From assembly GCA_009783605.1 (NCBI GenBank), contig WRDE01000182.1:1-5139 (forward strand): 5,139 nucleotides of DNA, read 5' to 3'. Made by a program: the position numbers and the translations under genes. Positions within the stretch are counted from its first letter, which is position 1, and every line of letters begins with the position of its first letter. The DNA comes from Oscillospiraceae bacterium. GTDB taxonomy: Bacteria; Bacillota; Clostridia; Oscillospirales; Acutalibacteraceae. The notes under the pieces are model-generated. The model was not told the DNA's origin, made no database searches, and was given only the letters and a program-made list of their open reading frames with translations. Positions 1-5,139 of this stretch are shown one piece after another.

Positions 1-638
1 TCCTCCACCGTCATTCCGCTCTCCAACATCGCCGTCATGGCTGGCAGCGCGGCCATATTCGTTTCCAACCGGCCGATGATTTCTTCAGGGCAGAACGGCA
101 GCAGCTGGATCAGCAGCCCGCCAGCGGCTTTGACCGTCAGATCCGGGTTGACCAGAACCCCCAGCGCGCAGACGGTGGGGATCTGTTCACTAACGGCGAA
201 ATAATTTGTGATATCCTCGGCGATCTCGCCGGAAACCAATTCCGAACAGCCGATAAACGGTTCGCCGGATCCGGTATCCCGGATCACATACAGTATACCG
301 CGCCCGACCGCCGCGCCGACGTCCAACTTGCCGGGATATTTGGCCGGGATATCCACCACCGGATTTTCCGCGTAGCCGCGGACATTGCCGCCGCTGTCAG
401 ATACCGCCACGATCGAACCGGCGGGGCCGTCGCCGTCGATCTTTAATGTCAGGGAATCGCTGTCGTTTTTCAGCATCCTGCCCATCATTGACGCGGCGGT
501 CAGCAGCCGCCCCAGCGCAGCGGTGACTACCGCCGCACTGCGGTGGATCTGCTCCGCCCGGGCGGCGATATCGGTGCTGTCCAACACCATAGCCAGCACC
601 GCGCCGTCGTCGGTGAGGCAGCGGATGAATTGAGACAT
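1..638 (-). CDS. hslO: Hsp33 redox-regulated molecular chaperone, N-terminal part (cut by left edge)
   Basis: Hsp33 is a cytoplasmic holdase chaperone, activated by oxidation of a C-terminal zinc centre, that protects unfolding proteins during oxidative and heat stress. Reading leftward from the ATG at 636-638 gives 212 open codons to the window edge. Family landmarks appear in order: the start MSQFIRCLTDDGAV, then VTAALGRLLTAASMMGRMLK (about residues 38-57), the SLTLKIDGDGPAGSIVAV block, GNVRGYAENP, GKLDVGAAVG, LVSGEIAEDITNYFAVSEQIP and VLVNPDLTVKAAGGLLIQLLP. This is the core domain and the start of the linker. Family proteins are about 290 residues, so the C-terminal zinc domain with its four cysteines lies outside the window and cannot be checked. 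The start is supported by AGGAGG 8 bases upstream. A 113-bp gap separates it from the preceding co-directional gene, so it may have its own promoter. Identification is from remembered family sequence and is confident. Confidence 0.95.
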   Translation of the reverse strand, partial: MSQFIRCLTDDGAVLAMVLDSTDIAARAEQIHRSAAVVTAALGRLLTAASMMGRMLKNDSDSLTLKIDGDGPAGSIVAVSDSGGNVRGYAENPVVDIPAKYPGKLDVGAAVGRGILYVIRDTGSGEPFIGCSELVSGEIAEDITNYFAVSEQIPTVCALGVLVNPDLTVKAAGGLLIQLLPFCPEEIIGRLETNMAALPAMTAMLESGMTVE

Positions 639-751
639 AGGGCGGGCCTCCTTTTGTGAGAAAACAGCATCCACTTAATTCTTTTAACAATAAGATTTAT
701 ATTATCCGCAACAAGCCACATGGATATTCTCTCATAAAAACTGTTCATTGC
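639..751 (-). other. AT-rich gap upstream of hslO
   Basis: This 113-bp stretch separates the 172-residue gene from hslO and is visibly richer in A/T than the coding regions on either side. A hslO promoter would be expected here, but no pair of -35 and -10 boxes is convincing: the best minus-strand candidates are TTGTTG followed about 16 bases later by TATTGT, and an isolated GATAATATAAAT. No stem followed by a T-run is visible, so there is no evident intrinsic terminator for the preceding gene. Confidence 0.4.
647..652 (-). promoter_or_regulatory. Ribosome binding site of hslO
   Basis: The minus strand reads AGGAGG here, a perfect match to the core anti-16S sequence, with 8 bases before the ATG at 638. 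It fixes the hslO start and argues against reading through from the out-of-frame ATG near 748. Confidence 0.85.
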
Positions 752-1270
752 TTAATTGGACCGATCACTTCTCCAACGTTTATTACGATACCATGTTACA
801 CCCGCAAATTCATCCCATTTAATCATGGATTTGGTAAAGGTTATCGTTATTTCATGCCCCGGAACAGTAAACCTGACCCGATATCGTCGGTCACCGGTAA
901 CCGGCAATACCGTCATACTGCCGATATATCTAAAATTTTTATAGGATATATTTTGCAAAATTTCCCCATATTCCTCCGGCGGCGCCGGCACAGACGCCTG
1001 CGCCTCTATCAGATTGCCCTTATTGTCGTATATCTCGTATCCGCCGATAACAATGCTTTCGATCGCGGCGTTTTCAAGAACCATGACGGCGCTTTTTATG
1101 TAACAGGTATCTTCATCCAGCTTTTTATGCGGCGCGTAGATGACTGGCGTTTGGATAACCGGCAGATCCCATACCATGTGACCGTCCTGAAATCGAACGC
1201 CGTTTATCTGCGCGTCATGGAAATCGAAATTGGTATGTTCATTTATAACCGTATATTTAATGTTATTCAC
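752..1270 (-). CDS. Uncharacterised 172-residue protein with N-terminal FDFHDA motif
   Basis: I do not recognise a named family with a known function. The protein has no signal peptide, membrane segment or cysteine cluster, so it is probably a soluble cytoplasmic protein rich in beta strand. Visible landmarks are FDFHDAQI at residues 15-22, a YEIYDNKGNLI strand-turn-strand at 78-88, the proline-rich VPAPPEEYGEIL at 94-105, and a C-terminal block ITFTKSMIKWDEFAGVTWY at 141-161. I recall similar hypothetical proteins in Clostridia, all without assigned function. An immunity-like or ligand-binding role would be guesswork. The start is GTG (1268-1270), and GTGAATAA holds both this start and the helicase stop, so translation is probably coupled to the helicase; upstream only a weak GGGA can serve as ribosome binding site. 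Its base composition is clearly lower in GC than the helicase (positions 781-840 are about 37% GC against about 68% in 2281-2340), which may mean a separate origin. Confidence 0.8.
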   Translation of the reverse strand: MNNIKYTVINEHTNFDFHDAQINGVRFQDGHMVWDLPVIQTPVIYAPHKKLDEDTCYIKSAVMVLENAAIESIVIGGYEIYDNKGNLIEAQASVPAPPEEYGEILQNISYKNFRYIGSMTVLPVTGDRRYRVRFTVPGHEITITFTKSMIKWDEFAGVTWYRNKRWRSDRSN

Positions 1271-3707
1271 TCCCGTCCCGCCGCCGCAGATTGCCGAAAT
1301 TCGCCATGATCTTCTTCTCCCCCACCCCGTCGAACCGGATGGTCAGCAGCGTATCGTTGCCCATCGGGGCGGCGGCGGCAATCTCGCCGTTGCCGAAGGT
1401 TTTATGGTATACCCCGTCGCCGGCCTGCCAGCGTTCGGCGGGTTGCTTTGCCGCCGTTTGGATCTTCGGAAGCGGCTTGGCCGCCGTTTTTTTCGGCGCC
1501 GCCGGCAGCTTCCAATCCTCATATTCGGTTTTTTGGTATCCGCCGCCGGAACCGACGTGTTTATCGTGTATCTCCATCAAGTGCGGCGGGATATCCGCCA
1601 GAAACCGCGACTGGCGGTTGCGGGTGGTGGAGCCGTACAGCAGCCGGCTGGCGGCCCGGGTCAGGATCAATTTCTCCTTCGCCCGGGTCAGCGACACATA
1701 ACAGAGCCGCCGTTCCTCCTCCATCTCATCGGGGTTGAACACGCTCTGCATCCCCGGGAACACCCCGTCTTCGAACCCGGGGAGGATCACCGCCGGGAAC
1801 TCCAGCCCTTTGGCCGCGTGCATCGTCATCAGCACCATCGCGTCGGCGGCCGGGTCGTAGTTGTCCACGTCGGTCATCAGCGCCGCTTCCTCCAGAAATC
1901 CCGAGAGCTGTCCGGCGCCGGATTCGGCGTTTTGCTCATACTCTTTGATCGACGATTCCAGCTCCCGGAGGTTGTCCACCCGGCCGATCTCCTCCGGCCC
2001 GGCGGTCCGCCACATTTCCAGATATCCGGTCTGCTCCAGCATGGTGTTATAGAGCTGATGCAGCGGGGTTTCCTCGTTGTTGATCTGCCGCAATGCATTT
2101 ATAATATTTACAAATATTTTTAATTTATCAGCGGCACGCGAGATGCCCGGATAATCGGCGGCGCCCGACAGCACCTCAAACAGCGGGATCCCCAGCCCGT
2201 CGGCTATCTCGGCCGCCCGGTCGAGGGTGGTGTCGCCGATACCCCGCCGAGGCGTGTTGACGATCCGCCGCAGCGCGACGCCGTCGGCCGGATTGCGGAT
2301 CACCCGCAGATACGCGGTGGCGTCCCGGATCTCCTGCGTATCGAAGAAGCGGTGGCCGCCGAAGATGCGGTAGGGTACGCCGCTTTTCACCAATGACCGC
2401 TCGATGGCGTTGGACTGGGCGTTGGCGCGGTATAATACCGCGAAATCCCGGAATTTTTTGCCGCTTTGCACCCCTTTGAGGACGGTTTCGGCGATAAACC
2501 GCCCCTCCTCGTCCTCGTTGTCGAGCACATGCTGTTCAATCAGCGCGCCGGCCGGATTTTCGGTCCAGAGGGTTTTGCCTTTGCGATGAATATTTTTTTC
2601 GATGACGGCATTGGCGGCGGCGAGTATGTTCTGAGTCGAGCGGTAATTTTGTTCTAACCGGATCAGGCGGCACCCGCCGAATTCCTCCTCAAAGCCAAGG
2701 ATGTTTTCGATGGTGGCGCCGCGGAATTTATAGATGCTCTGGTCGTCGTCCCCCACCACGCAGAGGTTGCCCCAACCCCCGGCCAGCAATTTGATCAGCC
2801 GGTATTGGACATGGTTGGTGTCCTGATATTCGTCCACCATGATGTACCGGTACCGCTGCTGATACCGGCGCAGCGTTTCGGGGTTTTCTATAAACAGCTC
2901 CACCGTCCGGCTCAACAGGTCGTCGAAATCCATCGCGTCGGCCTCCAGCAGCTTCTGCTGATACAGCGCATAGGCGCGGGCGACGGATTTGAGCCGCGAA
3001 TCGCCGCCGGATTGGGCCAGCAGTTCCTCCGGCGAGCACAGGGTATCCTTCGCCCGGGAAATTTCGTTGAGGATCGCCCGGTGGCCCAGCACCTTTTCAT
3101 CCATCTCCAGCGCTTTCATGCATTCCTTCATCAGCCGGCGGGAATCGTCGGTATCGTAGATGGCAAAATTGGATGAATAGCCGAGGGCCGCCCCTTCGCG
3201 GCGCAGAATACGGGCGCAGAAGGAGTGGAAGGTGCCGGCCATCACCTCGTCGCCCGCCGGTCCCAGCATCGCGGACAGGCGGCTCTTGAGTTCGCCGGCC
3301 GCCTTGTTGGTGAAGGTGATAGCCAAAATCCGCCAGGCCGGGCAGGGGTCCACCGCCAGCAGACCGGTCAGATACTCATCCAACTGGCCGGTGCCGTCGG
3401 CGACCGCCTGCAGCCGCCGGATATCCTCATCGGTAACCCACGGCTCACCCGTATTTCCGAACCGCGACGGTTGGCCCTCGCTGTGGTAGGCGTTGTCGAA
3501 CCGCGACGACTGCTCCTCACTGTGGTAGGCATTGCCGAACCGGATAATGTTGGCGATGCGGTTGATCAGCACCGTGGTCTTGCCGCTGCCGGCGCCGGCC
3601 AGAATCAGCAACGGCCCCTCGGTGGCGAACACCGCCTCCCGCTGCCGGTCGTTCATCCGGGCAAATTCGTTGTTTAATATTTGTCGGCGAAGGGTTTGAA
3701 AGTTCAT
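1263..3707 (-). CDS. pcrA: ATP-dependent 3'-5' DNA helicase, PcrA/UvrD family
   Basis: This is a superfamily 1A helicase that unwinds DNA in nucleotide excision and mismatch repair, clears RecA filaments and supports rolling-circle replication. At 814 residues it is longer than the usual 720-750. All motifs are present: Q motif NDRQREAV (19-26), Walker A AGAGSGKTT (37-45), Ia ITFTNKAA (130-137), Ib GTFHSFCARIL (158-168), II VDEYQDTN (291-298), III VVGDDDQSIYKFRGA (317-331), IV QNYRST (353-358), V TMHAAKGLEF (628-637) and VI ERRLCYVSLTRAKEKL (665-680). A lysine- and proline-rich linker leads to a C-terminal Tudor-like domain (about 762-810, with YHKTFGNGEI), which in PcrA binds RNA polymerase. 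The extra length is mostly about 60 residues between motifs I and Ia (about 56-124), including a 13-residue tandem repeat. AGGAG 5 bases before the ATG supports the start. The stop overlaps the next gene by 8 bases. It is intact and should be active, since the insertion avoids all catalytic motifs. I use pcrA because the host looks Gram-positive. Confidence 0.96.
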   Translation of the reverse strand: MNFQTLRRQILNNEFARMNDRQREAVFATEGPLLILAGAGSGKTTVLINRIANIIRFGNAYHSEEQSSRFDNAYHSEGQPSRFGNTGEPWVTDEDIRRLQAVADGTGQLDEYLTGLLAVDPCPAWRILAITFTNKAAGELKSRLSAMLGPAGDEVMAGTFHSFCARILRREGAALGYSSNFAIYDTDDSRRLMKECMKALEMDEKVLGHRAILNEISRAKDTLCSPEELLAQSGGDSRLKSVARAYALYQQKLLEADAMDFDDLLSRTVELFIENPETLRRYQQRYRYIMVDEYQDTNHVQYRLIKLLAGGWGNLCVVGDDDQSIYKFRGATIENILGFEEEFGGCRLIRLEQNYRSTQNILAAANAVIEKNIHRKGKTLWTENPAGALIEQHVLDNEDEEGRFIAETVLKGVQSGKKFRDFAVLYRANAQSNAIERSLVKSGVPYRIFGGHRFFDTQEIRDATAYLRVIRNPADGVALRRIVNTPRRGIGDTTLDRAAEIADGLGIPLFEVLSGAADYPGISRAADKLKIFVNIINALRQINNEETPLHQLYNTMLEQTGYLEMWRTAGPEEIGRVDNLRELESSIKEYEQNAESGAGQLSGFLEEAALMTDVDNYDPAADAMVLMTMHAAKGLEFPAVILPGFEDGVFPGMQSVFNPDEMEEERRLCYVSLTRAKEKLILTRAASRLLYGSTTRNRQSRFLADIPPHLMEIHDKHVGSGGGYQKTEYEDWKLPAAPKKTAAKPLPKIQTAAKQPAERWQAGDGVYHKTFGNGEIAAAAPMGNDTLLTIRFDGVGEKKIMANFGNLRRRDGSE
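3459..3536 (-). repeat. Two 39-bp in-frame tandem repeats inside pcrA
   Basis: Two adjacent units, 3459-3497 and 3498-3536, align without gaps and match at 32 of 39 positions by eye. A third partial copy of GAACCG (plus strand) begins at 3537. Because 39 is a multiple of three, the helicase frame is kept: the units encode RFGNAYHSEEQSS and RFDNAYHSEGQPS, followed by a degenerate RFGNTG. They lie between helicase motifs I and Ia. Several of the seven differences are silent or conservative (for example GGC/GAC giving G/D), so the duplication is not brand new. Confidence 0.9.
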
Positions 3708-3724
3708 GAGCTCTCCTGTTATCC

Positions 3725-3804
3725 ATAGTAATTCCTCTTAGAACACATCCCCGAAAACGACGAAAAAGACGGTTTTTCGGTCTGTTTTCAAGCGGAATTA
3801 CTAT
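3725..3804. repeat. 80-bp imperfect palindrome, possible miniature mobile or dispersed element
   Basis: The ends are perfect 11-bp inverted repeats: ATAGTAATTCC at 3725-3735 and its complement GGAATTACTAT at 3794-3804. The similarity continues inward imperfectly (CTTAGAACA against CTTGAAAACA). The centre holds a second hairpin, CGAAAAA at 3761-3767 and TTTTTCG at 3773-3779 around the 5-base loop GACGG. No T-run follows on the minus strand (it continues GGATAACAGG), so it does not look like an ordinary intrinsic terminator. It sits exactly between the DUF4177 gene and pcrA and supplies the DUF4177 stop codon. The ends include TA, as a TA-targeting (IS630/mariner-type) miniature element would leave, but TA is its own complement, so this is weak evidence. 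It could instead be a structured RNA or mRNA-processing hairpin. Confidence 0.65.
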
Positions 3805-4028
3805 ATTTTTCTTTTAAACATCGCGAAAATACCGCCTGTAGAAGCGGTGCGGAGCTCCGGTTTTATGGTAGTAAAACAAGACGCCAATTCCCAGCCGTTT
3901 TTTCCGTATTCATTCAATTGCTCGGTAAAATAACCCGCATCCCATGACGAAATTGTCGGGTTCAGGCGTTTACCGGTTTGTACAGTCAACGGCTCCAATT
4001 GAACCGTCAGATACTCCCCTTTTTCCAC
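3801..4028 (-). CDS. Small DUF4177-like protein, 75 residues
   Basis: The C-terminal half carries the usual DUF4177 pattern: an amphipathic helix followed by a conserved turn, FTEQLNEYGKNGWELASCF (about residues 34-52), and a final strand with IFAMFKRKI (67-75). Proteins of this family are short, soluble and of unknown function. The N-terminal half, with two similar stretches LTVQLEP and LTVQTGK, is less typical. No signal peptide or membrane segment is seen. The start is GTG at 4026-4028, chosen because AGGAG (4038-4042) lies 9 bases upstream; the nearby ATG inside AGATGTGA meets a stop at once. It begins 43 bases after the acyltransferase stop. Its stop TAG (3801-3803) lies within the terminal inverted repeat of the palindrome, so the last residues may differ from those of relatives lacking that element. 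The family call is from pattern memory and is fairly sure. Confidence 0.8.
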   Translation of the reverse strand: MEKGEYLTVQLEPLTVQTGKRLNPTISSWDAGYFTEQLNEYGKNGWELASCFTTIKPELRTASTGGIFAMFKRKI

Positions 4029-4054
4029 TTTTCACATCTCCTCTTATATTTTTA

Positions 4055-4083
4055 ACAATATTCTTCGATTGCTATTTTTTCAA
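4055..4083 (-). promoter_or_regulatory. Possible promoter for the DUF4177-pcrA group
   Basis: On the minus strand TTGAAA (4078-4083, five of six to TTGACA) is followed after exactly 17 bases by TATTGT (4055-4060, four of six to TATAAT). The -35 box overlaps the last codons of the acyltransferase gene, and the stretch between is AT-rich. Such matches arise by chance in AT-rich DNA, so this is only a candidate. It would drive DUF4177, pcrA and the 172-residue gene. Confidence 0.3.
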
Positions 4084-5088
4084 TCCGAACATCCATCGGG
4101 TGACCGGCGGCCGGCGGCACAGCTCATATGTGAGATAGGTTAAGGAGATGGCCGACAGGAAGGTCAGCGGAATTTGCAGCGCTGTCTTATCCGTGAGTTT
4201 GAAGATGAAAAACGCCGTGACGACGATCCAGGATTGGTGGAAAAGATATGCCCCGAAAGAGGATTTCGACAGATAGGCGGGTATCCTTCCGCTGAAATTG
4301 AGGTGCCGCCGCCCCCAGCCCAGCATTGTCAGGATCAACAGCCAGCAGGCGGCTTCAAAGAATTCCCCTTTTAGAACGTATTTCATAAACAAGGCATACG
4401 CAACCGACAGCCCCAGCAACAGCCAGCGGTATTTTTCCAATTTTTCCAGCAGCTTATCGCCGGTGAGGAAGAAATATCCCAGCAGGAAATACGCCAGATT
4501 TTCGGTCGGGCTTTTGCCCCCGATTTTGAGCATACTGCCGATACAGGGGAGCAGCCCCAGCAATATAACACATATAAACGGTGTATTATCGCCGAGCGTC
4601 CCTTTTCCTTTCTGCTTATACAGCGCCATAAACGGCAGACACACCATCGAAATCACAAACAGAAAGAGTATGAACCACAAATGCCCGGGCGTAAACGCGC
4701 CGTCATAGCCACTGAGGTCGGTGAACTTTGTAAAGAAATCAAGATAACCCGCGCCGCCGTTAAAATACACTCCCGCAATGTATGACTGGATCGGAACCAC
4801 CAGCAGGATGCCGAAGATCAGGGGTACCAACAGCTTGTTGACCCGTTCCTTCGCATATTCCCCTGCGCTCCGCCGCTCCAGCGCATACCGTGAACTGATG
4901 CCGGCGACGGTGAACAGCAGCGGCATCATCCACATACTGCATATGTCGATAAAAAAACTGGGAAACCAGAGATCCTTCCCGTGGATATACCAGCGTTCGC
5001 CCCAATTGTTATATACCATGAAGATATGATAGGGAAACAGCAGCAGAACCGTGAGAGTCCGCAGGTTGTCTATGTAGTGCTTCCTCAT
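4072..5088 (-). CDS. Integral-membrane acyltransferase, Acyltransferase_3 (OafA/OpgC-like) family
   Basis: Members of this family move acetyl, succinyl or other acyl groups onto sugars, peptidoglycan, glucans or antibiotics at the cell membrane; the substrate cannot be told here. From the ATG at 5086-5088 the protein has 338 residues, typical of the family. It has about ten hydrophobic segments (roughly 9-29, 44-64, 86-106, 135-155, 170-187, 196-212, 221-238, 243-258, 276-297, 305-325). Family signatures are YIDNLR (5-10) with Arg10, PYH with His21 in the first helix, FTVAGISSRYAL (59-70), RVNKLLVPLIFG (82-93), HLWFILFLF (136-144), SFGAYLFH (277-284) and a C-terminal YELCRRPPVTRW (321-332). 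A TTG four bases before the ATG-containing frame (5092-5094) would add two residues, but it abuts the ribosome binding site, so the ATG is preferred. No sugar-biosynthesis or cell-wall gene lies beside it in the window to suggest a substrate. Confidence 0.9.
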   Translation of the reverse strand: MRKHYIDNLRTLTVLLLFPYHIFMVYNNWGERWYIHGKDLWFPSFFIDICSMWMMPLLFTVAGISSRYALERRSAGEYAKERVNKLLVPLIFGILLVVPIQSYIAGVYFNGGAGYLDFFTKFTDLSGYDGAFTPGHLWFILFLFVISMVCLPFMALYKQKGKGTLGDNTPFICVILLGLLPCIGSMLKIGGKSPTENLAYFLLGYFFLTGDKLLEKLEKYRWLLLGLSVAYALFMKYVLKGEFFEAACWLLILTMLGWGRRHLNFSGRIPAYLSKSSFGAYLFHQSWIVVTAFFIFKLTDKTALQIPLTFLSAISLTYLTYELCRRPPVTRWMFGLKK

Positions 5089-5090
5089 GC

Positions 5091-5139
5091 TCAATCCCCC
5101 TTCACCGCTTCCCGCATATACGAATTATGCCGCCGTTCA
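5091..5139 (-). CDS. Possible C-terminal tail of an upstream gene (cut by right edge)
   Basis: From the window edge an open minus-strand frame encodes ERRHNSYMREAVKGD and ends at TGA (5091-5093), two bases before the acyltransferase ATG. The codons (CGG, GCG, GTG, AAG, GGG) match the G/C-ending usage of the neighbouring genes, and the charged tail looks like a real protein end. Such close spacing would mean translational coupling. Only 15 complete codons are visible, and a second frame ending NGGIIRICGKR with TGA is also open, so the call is weak and no family can be named. Confidence 0.35.
   Translation of the reverse strand, partial: ERRHNSYMREAVKGD
5095..5102 (-). promoter_or_regulatory. 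Ribosome binding site deciding the acyltransferase start
   Basis: The minus strand reads AAGGGGGA at this place. It lies 6 bases before the ATG at 5088 but directly against the in-frame TTG at 5094, a spacing that does not support initiation. This makes ATG at 5088 the likely start. Confidence 0.65.

Noticed and set aside
527..748. A 73-codon minus-strand frame starting in the gap before hslO
   Set aside because: Its first 34 codons look plausibly protein-like (MNSFYERISMWLVAD), but there is no ribosome binding site before its ATG, and it runs on out of frame through the well-supported hslO coding sequence with a low-quality Arg/Ser/Pro tail.
656..1309. A 217-codon plus-strand frame opposite the 172-residue gene
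   Set aside because: It is antisense to a frame with a coupled start and protein-like conserved blocks, and no ribosome binding site or domain was seen for it.
1230..2123. A 297-codon open frame on the plus strand
   Set aside because: It lies wholly opposite the pcrA coding sequence, which has every helicase motif; the antisense product is Arg/Gly/Pro/His-rich with no recognisable domain, as expected from a GC-rich shadow frame.
3459..3536. The tandem repeat as a small CRISPR array
   Set aside because: The units are directly adjacent with no spacers, keep the helicase frame and encode a continuous protein.
3225..3677. A 150-codon plus-strand frame that contains repeated VVGVVEPRRL-type segments
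   Set aside because: The repetition is only the antisense reading of the 39-bp tandem repeat in pcrA, not a separate repeat protein.
3725..3804. The palindrome as an intrinsic transcription terminator for DUF4177
   Set aside because: On the minus strand no run of T follows the stem, and the pcrA ribosome binding site comes immediately after; termination at this point would need another mechanism.

Overview
The window reads as a stretch of chromosome from an anaerobic, low-to-moderate GC Firmicute (class Clostridia, probably an Oscillospiraceae/Ruminococcaceae-type gut bacterium). The basis is the PcrA and Hsp33 sequence style, strong AGGAGG-type ribosome binding sites, GTG starts and GC-rich core genes beside AT-rich gaps. 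The assignment is an inference from protein style, not from a marker gene.

All recognisable genes lie on the minus strand, so transcription runs from high to low coordinates. In that order: (a) a possible 15-residue tail of an upstream gene at the right edge (5091-5139); (b) an integral-membrane acyltransferase of the Acyltransferase_3 family (4072-5088); (c) a small DUF4177-like protein (3801-4028); (d) an 80-bp imperfect palindrome whose end contains the DUF4177 stop codon (3725-3804); (e) a complete PcrA/UvrD-type superfamily 1A DNA helicase (1263-3707) with an unusual insertion between motifs I and Ia that includes a 39-bp in-frame tandem repeat; (f) a 172-residue protein of unknown function whose GTG start overlaps the helicase stop (752-1270); (g) a 113-bp AT-rich gap; (h) the first 212 residues of the redox-regulated chaperone Hsp33, cut by the left edge (1-638).

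The set looks like core housekeeping (DNA repair helicase, oxidative-stress chaperone) interleaved with small uncharacterised genes. Tight spacing suggests that DUF4177, pcrA and the 172-residue gene can be co-transcribed, with a possible promoter just before the DUF4177 gene. No RNA gene, CRISPR array, transposase or prophage gene was seen. The two most interesting signals are the expanding repeat inside the helicase and the palindrome that appears to have landed between DUF4177 and pcrA. I saw no convincing new multi-gene system.
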